Part shown: piece by piece, positions 10,784-25,312 of the stretch | How positions within the stretch are numbered: the first letter of the stretch is position 1 | Layout of the letters: every line of letters starts with the position of its first letter | Notes under the pieces: model-generated | What the model saw: the letters and a program-made list of their open reading frames with translations, nothing else | Database searches by the model: none | Told to the model about the DNA's origin: nothing | Assembly (NCBI RefSeq): GCF_947507565.1 | Contig: NC_089176.1 | Location: forward strand, 1,240,001-1,304,000 | Reading direction: 5' to 3' | From: Oscarella lobularis | Taxonomy: Eukaryota; Porifera; Homoscleromorpha; Homosclerophorida; Oscarellidae | Length of the DNA: 64,000 nucleotides | Position numbers and translations under genes: made by a program

Positions 10784-11341
10784 TTAGTATCCCATTATTA
10801 GTTTTCTAAAGAGACTCCTATTCGTTACCAACCCCGCTCGCAAACTATAAACGTACGTTTCTTTGTGTCCGACGAATTCTAGTCTTCGAAAAATTGCTCT
10901 TTCCTTTTCGCCGCCGCCGCTTTCCGTCCACGGAACGACGGCGTCGCTCGCGAAATACTGGTGCCGTCGTCGACCCCAGAAAGTGAGCGTCGCGAGTCGA
11001 ATTCGTCGCGTCGTCGCGTCGCAGCCGAGTTCGCCGACGACGCGACGAAAGAAGTAGCTGAGAACGATTAGCGTGAGGGTCGAGGCACTTGCCGCCGCTA
11101 CGCTCAGCCACAGCGTCGATTTTTCGATCGCGTTGCGGCTGTACCAATACGATATGGGCCCGATGAGCGCGAGAACGCTGCCCACTTGAATGAGTTTGAG
11201 TCGAGAGACGAAGCGGAGGTGTCGCATCCACGGGTTGCGGTAAAATACGACGAATTCGTCGGTTTTCGTAACGGTGCACGCGATTTGCCTCGCTGCGACT
11301 AACCGAGGTCGAACGAGTACACATCGGGCCAAATAGAGCAT
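10784..11341 (-). CDS. TMEM186: TMEM186-like mitochondrial inner-membrane protein
   Basis: A single exon encodes 185 residues. Two hydrophobic helices lie near residues 52-67 and 76-98, after an N-terminal basic leader fit for mitochondrial import. RLKLIQVGSVLALIGPISYWY, RRVVGELG and LATLTFWGRRRHQYF match the TMEM186 pattern; in vertebrates this protein joins the MCIA assembly factors of respiratory complex I. The gene is tail-to-tail with SIRT7 and head-to-head with RABL2. Family assignment rests on recalled motifs; a DUF-type membrane protein of another family is less likely. Confidence 0.75.
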   Translation of the reverse strand: MLYLARCVLVRPRLVAARQIACTVTKTDEFVVFYRNPWMRHLRFVSRLKLIQVGSVLALIGPISYWYSRNAIEKSTLWLSVAAASASTLTLIVLSYFFRRVVGELGCDATTRRIRLATLTFWGRRRHQYFASDAVVPWTESGGGEKERAIFRRLEFVGHKETYVYSLRAGLVTNRSLFRKLIMGY

Positions 11342-11433
11342 TTCGAAGCGTCGATAGAGCGCGCGGTGTGAACGTCACTACGAAGTGAACCACCCCGGAT
11401 ATAATCGAAGGTGCCGTAGGCGATGTTCGCGTA
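11342..11433. promoter_or_regulatory. Compact bidirectional promoter between TMEM186 and RABL2
   Basis: Only 92 bp separate the divergent start codons, so the two genes must share promoter DNA or have overlapping leaders. No specific motif is claimed. Confidence 0.5.
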
Positions 11434-12546
11434 ATGGCAGCCAGTAAAACGTCAAGCGAAGCCGAAGACGCCGACGTGTACAAAGTGAAGCTAATATGTC
11501 TTGGTGACAGCGCCGTCGGGAAGTCGAAGTGAGCGAAAACGCGTGTTCTCTCACGAAAACGGTCACACTTATTTACTTTCGTCTGCAGACTCGTCGAACG
11601 CTTTCTAATGAACGGATAGTAAGAAAGCGCTTTTTTTAGTTCGCGCGACGACCAAATCGCTCCTATAGCCAACCGCGCCAGCAATCGACTTTCGCTCTCA
11701 CTCGATTCAAGTATAATACGAAATTCAAGGGGAAGCCAGTGGAAGTCGGTAGGGGAGCGACGACACGTGATCCGGGAAATTCATTTTTTGACGTCAAAGT
11801 GTTATAGATATTTGGGATACTGCGGGACAGGAGAAGTTTCAGACGATGCATGCCGTCTACTATCATCAAGCTCACGCCTGTGTCATGGTGAGACGGCAAC
11901 GATGTGTTGCCTTCCTTTGTATTAATCTCTCTTGTTTAGGTTTTTGACGTCACTAGAAAAATTACGTACAAGAATTTGACGTCGTGGTATAAGGAATTGC
12001 GGGGTTATAGACCGGAAATTCCGTGCATATTAGTGGCAAATAAGATAGACGGTAAACGTGAAATGCTTCTAAGAGGCTTCGTTCTCATTCTATCCTTAGC
12101 TGACATGAGCATGACTCAAAAGGCTTTCAATTTTCCCAAGAAGCACAGGCTTCCGTTCTATTTTGTCTCCGCATCTGACGGATCTAACGTAGTCAAGGTA
12201 AGAAATACTGTACCAAAGGGTTAATACTATATGTAGAGACATTATCTCCTTGTATTCTGAGCCCTGGCCGTCCTGTGTGTAGGTATTTAAGGAGGCCATT
12301 AAGGCTGCTATCATTTACAAAGAGAAGTCGACGGATTTTGTAGACGAAGTCATGCGAGAGCTCGAAGTTAGTTACTGTGTTCATCGTTGTGAAAGCGCTG
12401 CAAGGCTTGGTCAGGTGTTTATAACGCGCGTTTATGTATAGGCTTTGGATGGGCTGAAGGGTGGCAGCAGTGCGACAAAGTCAGCCAGCTCTGAAACTTC
12501 CTCTGGTCAAGCGACTGCATTTGATTCACCGGAAGATACCCAGTGA
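11434..12546 (+). CDS. RABL2: Rab-like small GTPase RABL2
   Basis: Eight exons (11434-11528, 11589-11618, 11669-11748, 11808-11887, 11940-12051, 12100-12197, 12283-12366, 12442-12546) encode 227 residues, matching human RABL2B (229). RABL2 is a ciliary GTPase that works with the IFT-B complex. Seen: P-loop GDSAVGKSKLVERF, switch II DIWDTAGQEKFQTMH, the NKID guanine-specificity motif, VSASDGSN, and no C-terminal prenylation cysteines, all typical of the family. Exon 2 is only 30 bp. A GTGAGT donor overlaps the stop (12542), so an alternative extended C-terminus is possible. Confidence 0.93.
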
Positions 12547-12889
12547 GTACTTTGTCCTTAACAGGTTAGTCTTTTACTACATACGTGCTAAGCTCCATTT
12601 TTTTTATAATGACCTCCCGTTGTTACTATTATTGACTCGTTATTGTAATGATCTTCTCAAACTTCTCCCCGTTACCCAATCACGCGCCCTCGTCACACGC
12701 AAATGATTGAGTTGGTACTTCAATTGGGGGCTCCCTTATCCGCGCGAAGTTAATGCAAAATTGTGGCTTTACCGATTGTGCGAATATATTTACTACCACC
12801 ATGGGGTATAGTAGTTCTACAAAATGAAATCATGCTTGTGAACGCAGTTCTCCCAACAAATAAATAGATAGGTAGATATAAATAGAGAT
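12547..12889. other. Intergenic, convergent 3-prime ends
   Basis: AT-rich sequence between the RABL2 stop and the SEC14-like stop. I see nothing else in it. Confidence 0.5.
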
Positions 12890-16137
<3,248 letters not shown>

Positions 16138-16391
16138 TCTTTCTGTTGACAGTCGAGCCTCTCGGTTCGAGCCTACGAAATGCCGTAGTGGGAGATCCCG
16201 GACATCGGGAGATACGGGAATGAAACGTTTCTACACTCTCCCGACTGTATGTTCATCTGTGTTCATTTAGCATTCGAACAAGTTCTCGAAAGAGTAAGTG
16301 AACGTTCACGTGCTTGTGGCAAGCCGAAAAAATTGTGACAAAGCACCAACGAATTTAAACTACCAACGTAAAAGAATCTCGATCTGCCTGT
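16138..16391. other. Intergenic gap
   Basis: Sequence between the SEC14-like start and the stop of the next minus-strand gene. No feature is seen. Confidence 0.5.
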
Positions 16392-18367
16392 TCATTCATC
16401 CATCTCGCTCTTACGTTTCCTACCCTTTCTCTTCGTTCTCGTCCACTTTTCTCTCAGCAGGGCCTTGAAACCGGCCAAAAAGTAATTATCGTCTATCATC
16501 TGCAGCAGTTCGGGATAAGGTCGAGGCCAATAAACAAGCGAAACGAGCTGCTCTGGATAGGCGTCCCTTCCGTGAACACCGCACCAGTTGCAATCGACGA
16601 GAGAAACGGCTCCGTCTTCAGAGACGGCGATGCTTTCTTGGACAAACTTACCGTGCACGTATTTGTTGTCGTGCAGCTCAGCGACGATGCTTTCCAAGCC
16701 GGCTAAGATTTTGCTCCGGACGCTCTCCGCGGGAACTTTAGCAGAAGCCAGTACGTCGGCCAAGAGAACTCTTTCTTCCTTGTGAAATATGGTCACAGCG
16801 AATGATGGGTTCTCAGGTGGGTGGCTTTCAGTTTTGGCAACTGGTGCCAGTAGAGAAACGTCCGGAAATTCCGATTTCTCGTCTCTAGACCGAATCGATG
16901 CTCGAAACTTGACGATAAACGATTCTTTTCCATTGGAGGCGTAGTAAAGAGACGGTGATACGCATCCGGTGTATTGTAATTGCTTTCCATTTTCATCCTC
17001 GGGATGAAAAGCGGGAGAAAGGAACCTAGGAGTTGACGCCAAAAACACGGTCATTTCGTCATACAGCTGCCCCACAGCCTCGACAATCTGAAGCAAAATC
17101 TGAGGAGAAGAAAAGGTCAACGGCTAGTTCAACAAACACTATAAAGATATTTACCGTAGCCAGATCAGCAAGGCAGGACATGACCGTACAAAGAAACGGT
17201 TCCGCTCCCGTGTGCCCAAGTGTGCCGTCTGGATAAGCAGTGACGCCTTTCATGGAGATAAAGAACTCCTTGCCGACGACTCCCCACTCGGCTACCAGAC
17301 AAGGCCAAGCGTAGCTGCACGCTAAAAAAAAGAGAGACGATCATCACCTAGCTCATTACCAAGCCGTTATTTATTATTACCTTTGATAGACGACCTGTAT
17401 CGTCCTATCTTCTTCTTCATCTCGATTATACTCCACTTGTAATAATTCGTCACTTTGGTCATCGAATACGGTGTCGAAATGTTTTGAACTTCGAATATGA
17501 GAAGCGGCGCGACGATCATATCTCCAGCGACCGGAGCGGAGAGTATGCGCAGCATGATCGTGTCCGCTCGTCCGATCGTCTGCGAGGTGCCGTCGGAAAA
17601 TGAACGAACGACGGGCCTTTTGTGTCTGAAGAGAACGTCCTTTGCCGCTGGACGTTTCGTGGCGAATATTGCCGAAATCGCTTCTCCCAAATCGAGGCAG
17701 ACTTCCTCGTGCTTTCGAACGTTGTAGACTTTCTTTACGGCCGCTTTCAGATTGGCCATTTCCACTTCGTCCTTGATTTTGCGCGCGGCTCGAGCGAAGA
17801 ACGCCGAGGAGAATATTCCGGCTGGATGAGGAGAGAAAACGGGCTCGGTAAAACGCTTCGCCTTGACGACAGAGGTGGGCGCCATTCGTCGTTTCCGATT
17901 AATTTCCCGGAAAAGGGTAGTACTAGAGGGCCAATGTGAAGCCAATGAAATCATCTTGACTTTTTCTCCTAAAATTAATTAAATAGAGGAAGTCACACGT
18001 GACATAATGACAGATTAATTAAACCTGATTTAAATTCATTTTTCACCACAACTTTCAAGTAAACGAGATCGGACACGACAGGTTGAGAAATCAGTCCATC
18101 AGTGATCAGACAAAAGTAGAACCCCTGGTCGCTTTCCCGAACGCGATCGAAAACCAGCTTGGGTCCGGTAACATTTCGAATTGACGTCAGCGTCGAATCG
18201 GCATCGACCAGAACGTCGTTTTTCACCGGTCGTTTCCACCATTCGAAATCGAGCGATTTTCCCGCCGTTGAAGCGGCTTCGCATTCGATTACGAAACGTT
18301 CGCCTTCGACTACTTCCGCACTCGACGTCTGGTCGACTATTCGTACAGTGGCGTCGTCGTGGGACAT
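16392..18367 (-). CDS. Ig domain plus nuclease-like plus kinase-like protein
   Basis: Four exons in continuous frame (18367-18025, 17968-17381, 17321-17155, 17099-16392) encode about 601 residues. The first exon reads an Ig domain (ERFVIECEA, DFEWWKRP, ESDQGFYFCLI) without an obvious signal peptide. A middle region contains PLLIFEVQN and TNYYKWSI, reminiscent of the D/E-x-K/Q core of PD-(D/E)XK nuclease-like domains. The C-terminal part looks like the kinase-like domain of Crinkler-type or fungal FunK1-like proteins: KYVHGKFVQESIAV in place of the HRD loop and LVDCNW in place of DFG, then a basic tail. Key catalytic residues look changed, so activity is doubtful. The assignment of the middle region is tentative. 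It diverges from the CCDC42-like gene with 54 bp between starts. Confidence 0.6.
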
Positions 18368-18421
18368 GTTTTCGCGCGGCGTGATCTCGGTCAACTTTCG
18401 TGCTTCTTAGCGCGCGTCCGG

Positions 18422-19519
18422 ATGTTTACTGACGAGTTCGCCGACGAGAAGCGACGCGTCTTTCTGACGCAAACGCTCGACGACGATGACGATGCTCCTT
18501 TTTCCGTTCGTGCACAGCTCCCGCGCCGATCGGCTCTCCTCACGGCGAGCAGCAAAGCGCTGCAATCGACCCAACTCCTGCAGAAGCAGAAACAACGCGA
18601 ATCGGCTCAACAAGATTTCCTCGAGCGCAGGACGGGTTTCGAACGTCGCATGCAGGCGTTTTCGGCTCGACGAGAGCTCGTCGACGAACGTCGCGACGCC
18701 CTAAAAAATCACGTTGAAAAATTCGATCCCTTTATGCGCGAGAAAGAAGCCAGACGTCAAAAGGCAGTCATTAAGTATCAGACCGAATCTAGGACGCGTC
18801 TTAGTAAGGAAGAAGAACTAAAGATGCTTTTGAATGAAGTCGATATCCTCTCTGTCAAGAACGAACGTTTGAAGCAACGTCTTATCGAACACGAAAAATA
18901 TGACGATTTTTTAGAAAGGGTAGCTGACAGAGTGCAAAGCCTTAACTGGGACTACGTCGAATTGGGCGTAAATGGAGTTCTCAGTCGATATGCGACTCTC
19001 AAGGAAACAAACGTGGACCTGAAGAAACGTCTGTTGCTGCTGTCGAATTTGTATGAAAAAACGAGGCGTCGACGTGAGATGTTGACGGAGGAGCGCCTGA
19101 AACGGCTAGCTTCGTGGAGTAGTCGCGTTTCCACGTACCAAAAGGAATTGGGTGCACGAGAGCGTGCGAACGTTACGCTCGAAGAGCGTGTGCTCGAACG
19201 AGAACGAGACTTGAGACAGGGAAGACGATTGCTTGGGCAAATCTGCATGGCCGTGGAAAATATCAGTCAGAGATGCAGGCGTGCCGGTGCGCCGACAGGA
19301 AGAGGCGGTGAGTTTGAAAAACAGCTGTCTCGCATTGAGAAATTTATTGAGGAGAAGAGCCGTCTGTTGGCTCTTTCAGCGGCTTCAACTGTGCATTCCT
19401 CTATCAGAGGAGAAAAGAAGGTCAGGGTTAATAGTGCCAAGCCAAGGAAACCTGATATAAGAAAAGTAGGATTTCGAAGGGTTCAGTCTGCGAGGAGGCA
19501 CAATGACAGACTATCCTAG
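18422..19519 (+). CDS. CCDC42/CFAP73-family axonemal coiled-coil protein
   Basis: An intronless gene encoding about 365 residues from the ATG at 18422 (an in-frame ATG at 18359 exists but overlaps the divergent Ig gene start). Almost the whole protein is predicted alpha-helical and charged. The region LLQKQKQRESAQQDF through FDPFMREKEARRQKA, and LNWDYVELGVNGVLSRYATLKETN, matches the DUF4200 family of CFAP73 (MIA2) and CCDC42, which dock inner arm dyneins in motile cilia or act in sperm. The basic C-terminal tail (SAKPRKPDIRK) is less conserved. I cannot separate CFAP73 from CCDC42 by eye. Confidence 0.8.
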   Translation: MFTDEFADEKRRVFLTQTLDDDDDAPFSVRAQLPRRSALLTASSKALQSTQLLQKQKQRESAQQDFLERRTGFERRMQAFSARRELVDERRDALKNHVEKFDPFMREKEARRQKAVIKYQTESRTRLSKEEELKMLLNEVDILSVKNERLKQRLIEHEKYDDFLERVADRVQSLNWDYVELGVNGVLSRYATLKETNVDLKKRLLLLSNLYEKTRRRREMLTEERLKRLASWSSRVSTYQKELGARERANVTLEERVLERERDLRQGRRLLGQICMAVENISQRCRRAGAPTGRGGEFEKQLSRIEKFIEEKSRLLALSAASTVHSSIRGEKKVRVNSAKPRKPDIRKVGFRRVQSARRHNDRLS

Positions 19520-19645
19520 GCATACTATCTTCAAAAAATACCGTTTATGTGTGAAGCACGCTACTATACTTTCGTTGGTTCTCACCATAGATATGGTCTC
19601 ACGTGAGAAGAGTACTTTGAGACCACAATATAGAAAGGAGGAAAA

Positions 19646-20878
19646 ATGGCCACATACAACGTTAGCCCGAGCGACAAATCCTTCGCTAATTCCTTTGCTT
19701 TGTGTAACGAAAGCGGGCACCTGACTTATATGACTCTGATATACAAACAAGCCATTCAAAGCGTCAGCAACATATTTGCGTCACAAGGCCACTCAGCGAT
19801 TTGGCTCACTTTTGCTTTGATTATTCTGCTTGGAAACTTCCTTGTTTTGGCGTGGCGTTGCACGCGACCGAGAGAGCAGAAGTTCGCTATTGGCTCTATA
19901 TTTGTCATCAATCTCGCTACATCCGACTTTCTATTTGGAGCTTACATGCTCTTCTATTTGCTTTTGCTCAATTATTCGTGTCCTCAAATAGCCGAACCGA
20001 AGTACGCAACCCTCATGATAGCCCTTTGTGACATATCCGGCATAATTGAAACGATGAGTGTGGTCCTGTCCGGCTTTGTCGCTGCTACTATTGCTGTCTA
20101 CTACGCAACTGTTGTGTTCAGCAAAAACTCGTTTTCGACCCAGTGCTGCACGTTTACTCGAACAAAAGTGGTGGCTCTTCTCATCGTTGAATGGATCTTG
20201 GCTGCTGTGACAGGAATGGGTCTAACAATACCAGTCCACGGCAGTGCCAACTTCTACACCACAAAACCGCAGCTTGTCTACGAGGTCGACCCTCTCAGCG
20301 GCGAGCTGGTGTCCAAAAACGAGACTATTTCTGCTGTTCAAGGTCTCGCCTGCCTCTCTATCCTATCCGCTCTTCCCTACTTTGTTAATGCTCAAGGAAA
20401 CATGCACAATCCTGCAATTGCCGCTCACATTGTCTTTCTTCATTTCTGTGGTGCTGTGGTTGCCCTTGTTGCTATCTTCATTGGAGTGGCTGCTCTTTTG
20501 TACACTGGCATTGTCATTAAAATGATCTGGATGTCGAGTGGGAAACGATCTCAGCTTTTTTCAGCTTTGGGTCTCGGACTTCGACTTATTGCAATAGCAA
20601 TAATCAATGTTGTTTGCTGGATAGCCTTCTTCTTCCTTACCTTGTTCGTATCAAATCACAATTCAGTTTATCAAGGGTTGATCATCCTTTCAACAACAGC
20701 CGTTTTAAATCCTTTCTTACTTACTATATTGACTAAATCTTTTAGCAAGACAATGAAATCTTTTGTGATAAGACTTCGATTCAAATTAGGACGAGCGATG
20801 CGTCTCGAAGACATTCTATCTGAAAGTGAACAAGCTGCAATTGCTACATATGTACCTACTGACAGTCTGGATGACTAA
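19646..20878 (+). CDS. Rhodopsin-class G protein-coupled receptor
   Basis: A single exon of 410 residues with seven hydrophobic helices. An N-terminal ectodomain of about 50 residues holds NVS and NES glycosylation sites. Helix 1 contains GNFLVL, helix 2 NLATSDFLFG (the conserved Leu-Ala-x-x-Asp), helix 4 the Trp in VEWILAAV, and helix 7 NPFLLT where most family members have NPxxY. No canonical DRY follows helix 3 (AVYYATVV instead). The pattern is closest to class A receptors of broad early-animal type; the ligand cannot be told. AATAAA overlaps the stop codon (20878-20883), giving a very short 3-prime end before the PARP gene. Confidence 0.85.
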   Translation: MATYNVSPSDKSFANSFALCNESGHLTYMTLIYKQAIQSVSNIFASQGHSAIWLTFALIILLGNFLVLAWRCTRPREQKFAIGSIFVINLATSDFLFGAYMLFYLLLLNYSCPQIAEPKYATLMIALCDISGIIETMSVVLSGFVAATIAVYYATVVFSKNSFSTQCCTFTRTKVVALLIVEWILAAVTGMGLTIPVHGSANFYTTKPQLVYEVDPLSGELVSKNETISAVQGLACLSILSALPYFVNAQGNMHNPAIAAHIVFLHFCGAVVALVAIFIGVAALLYTGIVIKMIWMSSGKRSQLFSALGLGLRLIAIAIINVVCWIAFFFLTLFVSNHNSVYQGLIILSTTAVLNPFLLTILTKSFSKTMKSFVIRLRFKLGRAMRLEDILSESEQAAIATYVPTDSLDD

Positions 20879-20883
20879 ATAAA
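20878..20883 (+). terminator. Polyadenylation signal AATAAA overlapping the GPCR stop
   Basis: The hexamer shares its first base with the TAA stop. It is the only AATAAA before the downstream PARP gene, whose likely start is at 20956. Confidence 0.55.
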
Positions 20884-20955
20884 GGGATGCACTTTTTTGC
20901 AGTAAATATTGATTACGGGAATGCGCGTCACGTGGTCGTGTCATACAAAGGCGTC

Positions 20956-23900
20956 ATGAACCGTGAAAAAGCTTCTCAGGCTGCGTCGGCGACATCGCGA
21001 AAAGGCAATTGGAGGCTTTGGGTTGGATCGCTCGATGCCCGGGTCACCCCTGAAACGCTGAGGCAGCACTTTTCTGCCTACAAATCGTTCATTAGATCCG
21101 TAGTAGTAAAGCCCACGCGCGGCCGTTCTCAGAAATTTGCTTTTGTGTTCTTTAATGACGAAGCGGCCGCCAGGGGAGCTCAACTTGCGCTGGATGGAAC
21201 AAAGCTCCTAGAACAGACAATCAAAGTCAACATCGGTCCGAAAGGTAGGTGATAGGCGCGGGGACTTTGTTCCCAAATGCACTAGAAACATTGTTAGGGA
21301 CCAATGTAATGATTTGAGTTCGTCTCTAGATCCTAAACGAGTCGGTGAAAGAGCGGGTGATCAGCTAGAGGAGTAAGCTAGGGTAGAGAGCAGTTTTCAA
21401 ATTTGATCACTAATTGCTGTTGGGAAATATAGTGACGACAGTGTTCAAGATGCTGCTTCTGCCGTTGAGCGGAGACTTGCAGTTCCCGGGTCCCAAATTG
21501 TGCAGCGACTACTGGACAGAAATGTCATCGAACCTTTGCTTGCTGACATTCCTGGAATTGAAATATCGTCTAACGTTTGCAGTGTCGAAAGCGAGTCGCC
21601 AAAAGTCGTAATTCATTTCAGAGGAAACGGGAGCGATGTTGAAACGGCTGTCGAGAAGACGGAAAAGCAGCGAGGACAAGTCCAGTGGTACTTTCGATCG
21701 TTTCAGAATCAGAAAGAAAAGAAGTGTCTGCAAAAAGGCGAGGCTGGACTGAAGAAGTTGGCTCGCCGTGCAGAAGTAGAAATGGATATTTCAAGAATTG
21801 CTACTGACGGAGTCCTCGAAGTGGCGTCTATGTCTCGCAAATCGGCAGAGTTATTTGAAAAGGCTATTGATGATTACGTCGACGATCATTTGCTGGTGAA
21901 GAAAACCTACGCGGCAACGGAGATGCAGCTGGAATTTCTGAAGAAATTGCGTCGCGAGGAATTCTCAAGACTCCAGAAGACCGGCTCACTGAAAACCGTC
22001 TCAAGCAAGAAGGGGCTACTGTTGGAGGGTCCTGAAAGAAAGGTATTGGAAACTTCAAAGCAGCTTGATGGCCTACTGCAAAGCTTCAGGGAAGAATCGT
22101 TTCACGTTGCATATCCAGAAAGAGCCTTCAATGCCGCTAAGGCGTTGTTCTACGATCTGCAAAAAGATTTGATGTCGCCCGTTGACAATGTCTTGGTTCA
22201 TATTTTTCCGCCCGATGAATCTTTTCTGCCGCCTGCCAACTCCAAAGCGACGCTCATCGTGCTCGCTGGATTTAAGAGAACTGTTTCTGCTGTGAAAGAC
22301 CTATTCAATGACTTGCCTAATCTGCTCGATCGCTTCAGCCAGTCAGTAGAAGTGTCTCCATTTCTTCAAACGAAAGTGCTCGAGAACCGGATTGCTTTGG
22401 AACGAGCTCATGACGTTGGTGTAGACGTGCGAGAAGCGGAAGTCTTCATCTATGCGACGTCGTCGGAGCGCTTTCAAGCAGCTGCAAGTGCCATAAAGGC
22501 ACTGGTGCCCAATGAAGAGTCCTACGCGTGCAACGACGAATCTGCCATGGAAGCTCTCCTCGCAACGCATTGGGGTAAAGTTATTCGGATCGCTCAATCG
22601 TGCAACGTTTTCGCGGAGCGTGGCAATCCTATTCGAATTCGTGGTTCCGAACAGAAAGTCGTCGAGTTTCGCGCGGCGATGAATTCTTTAGTTCAAGAGA
22701 TTCAATCGCGTGCTCACGGACATGATGCGTATACGCACGAGGATGAATTTGTGATGGAATCTCTCTGCACAACCGAGTGGCATCAAGTCGTTCAGCTTGC
22801 CCAATCATCTAGGGTATTCGCTGAGAGAGTTCGCCACGGCAAACGAATACGAATTCGTGGTCCGAAGAAAATGGTGGGAGAATTTCGCCACGCCTTGGAT
22901 GCTTTGGCTGCCGAAATTCAATCTCAGTCGAATGTAAGAGGTGGCCAACGCAAAGCGTCATCGCCGAACGTGTTCAAGAAAGTTCTCAATGTTTCAGCCA
23001 GGTCAGGTGCGAACGTAAAAGCCGAAAATGCGGGATTGTTTCATGGTTATTTGCCTCATGAGAGCAGTAGCGATGATGAAGTGCCAACTATCCGTTTGAG
23101 GCTACCTAGCCGTTCTGCGACAGCAAGCCAGACAATTGATCCCTCAAGCGCCGTCGCCGCCCCCTTGGGTCATTTCCCAGCAGCCCGCAGGCTCACATCA
23201 GTTGGTGATGATGATGCAAAAGCGGCATCGGCCTCCGAACCGAAACGACGTCCACAGCCGCTCCGTGTTCTGAAGAAGTTTCCGTATGCCAGAGGGAAAT
23301 ACCTGGAAGTCTGCAACGGCAACGTCGCTGACGACATCGCCGACGTCATCGTCAGCGCAGCTAGCGGTGATCTCGAGCCGCAAACCGACTCCGCGCGTGC
23401 TATTCTCGAAATGGGTGGTCCGTCGTTGGAGACCGAATGTCGTCGGCACGTTCGTACGCACGGTCTGCTTTTGAGCGGAAGTGTCGTGACGTTGAGCAGC
23501 GGCAATCTCCGATGCAGACACGTCGTGCACGTCGTCGTGTCCGGAACGAAGTTTGATTTGCAGATGAGTCTTCGCAAGTGCTTCAGCGCCGTCGAATTGG
23601 TCGGAGCGAAGTCGATATCTCTGCCCTTGCTGTTCGACGACAAAGTCTTGTCCGTCGAGAAGGGTTACGAGGTCATGCTGGAAGAGATTAGGAGCCGACT
23701 GAGTGCGGCATGGATGACGTGCATTAATCGCGTACGTCTCGTCGATTCGAATTCGTCCCTAGTGAGAGTCGTTGCTTCGATCTCCGCTGTGCCGGCTGCT
23801 GTGCCACTGTCGTCTCAATGGAGTCAGGATGCCGAGTGGCAGTATCAAGACGACGACGGCGTCTTTTACTCCTTCAATCTCACAGTCGCTCAGCAACTCG

Positions 23901-25312
23901 AAGACGCGTTCACTGTGTTCCCGATCGGCGAAGTGGAGATCGACGTCAATGGAGTGAGTTGGGCTTTCGACTTTTCTGCCGGAACTCGGCGAAATGGTGT
24001 GACTGGTGAAGTGACGTCGATTCGAAGATATGTTCCCAATGCGCAAAGTCAGCCGAAATCAAAGGCGAACTGGTATTTCCAGGACGATCGTAAGCGATTT
24101 TGTCCCTACGATGCGACGGCTTCTCAAGTGCTTAACGACGCTTTTCTGCGTGGCAATTTAGCTCCCAAAATCACCGTAGGATCGTTTATGTATCAGGTCG
24201 ACTTGAGCGACATGACTCAGACAAACCTGACTACAATGAAAGTCCGCAAGATTAAGCGAGATCCAGTTTCTTCTTCTGATATGCCAAAGAAATCAGCCAC
24301 TGTGCTACCGGAGCCGGAGGTTTCGTCGTCGTCTTCTGCGACAAGTTTTGGGTCGAGGATGAGGCAATTGTTTTTTTCTTTTCTCGGCGACGAAGAAGTA
24401 ACGGAGACCGTGACCATCGCTCCCGACGCAGGATTCGCGCTCGATCAACGTATGAGAGAGTTGGCAGCAAAGAAGAAAGTCGAATTGTCGTTTTCCTGCA
24501 ACAACAAGAAACTGTTGATTAGAGGAGCGAAATCAATTGTTAGCGAAGTTTGCAGCGGTATCCAGGTATAACGTTGACTTTGGTGCATCGAGGTACTACC
24601 ACGTCTTTTTCTCAGAGCATGATCATCGAGCACCTTAATCGTGTCGCGGATCGTGCTGAAACGGTCACGGAACCACCTGAATGGGAAAGTCAGACCGAAA
24701 GGGTTGAACTGAAGCAGGTTCAGCGTTGGTCCCAAGAGGCAACTCGAATAGAGGAACTGATGAGGGAGTCCATGCCTAGGGTAGGGGAGAGACGCGCATG
24801 TCACTCGTGTACATGCATTGTTTTCTCAGATCCAAATATTGCGAATTGACAGAATACAAAATCAATGGCAGTGGGAGCAGTATGAGCACCAACGAGAGCG
24901 AATGTGGCGTAAGAATGGTGGCGTCACAAACGAAAAGCTACTCTTTCACGGCACGCGTTCAACCGATCCCAAGCGCATCTACAAAGGCGAAGAGGGATTT
25001 GACATGCGCTTCAGCAGCCCGGGCTTGTGGGGTCAGGGCAACTACTTCGCCCTAAAGGCGAGTTATTCCGACTCGTACGCGTATCGTTTACCTAACGGAT
25101 TGAAGCAAATGTTTCTCGTGAAAGTCCTTGCTGGCGACAGCGTTGAATTGAAACCGGACAGCAGCCTTCGCAAGGCACCGGGGAAGGGTCGAGGCAGCGG
25201 TGGCGTCGATTTTGAATACGACTCGGTGAGCGGAATAACGCAAGACTGTCGAGTGTACATAACGTACAAAAACGACAAAACGTATCCTTTCTATCTTGTC
25301 ACTTATGTGTAG
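20956..25312 (+). CDS. PARP14-like macrodomain mono-ADP-ribosyltransferase
   Basis: Five exons (20956-21244, 21330-21372, 21433-24565, 24616-24780, 24830-25312) encode about 1370 residues. Order: RRM (RLWVGSLDARVT, KFAFVFFNDEAA); a long array of KH-like units as in PARP10/14, two of them clearly repeated (RIRGSEQKVVEFRAAM and RIRGPKKMVGEFRHAL); one macrodomain (YLEVCNGNVADDIADVIVSAAS); two WWE domains (EWQYQDDDGVFYSF and ANWYFQDDRKRFCPY); and a PARP catalytic domain (LLFHGTRSTDP, GLWGQGNYFALKASYSD, YPFYLVTYV). The H-Y pair is present but the third triad position (VYITYKND) is not Glu, which predicts mono- rather than poly-ADP-ribosylation. Vertebrate relatives act in antiviral and stress responses. 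An in-frame ATG at 20887 is 8 bp from the GPCR stop and less likely. Confidence 0.9.

Noticed and set aside
10757-10790. attaatta-type runs here and at 6260, 7120, 9585, 15560, 52365
   Set aside because: Short AT-rich simple sequence typical of introns and intergenic gaps in this window; too short and variable to call a repeat family.
20887-20955. Upstream ATG of the PARP14-like gene
   Set aside because: It would start 8 bp after the GPCR stop and overlap its polyadenylation region; the ATG at 20956 fits better, though the longer form is not excluded.
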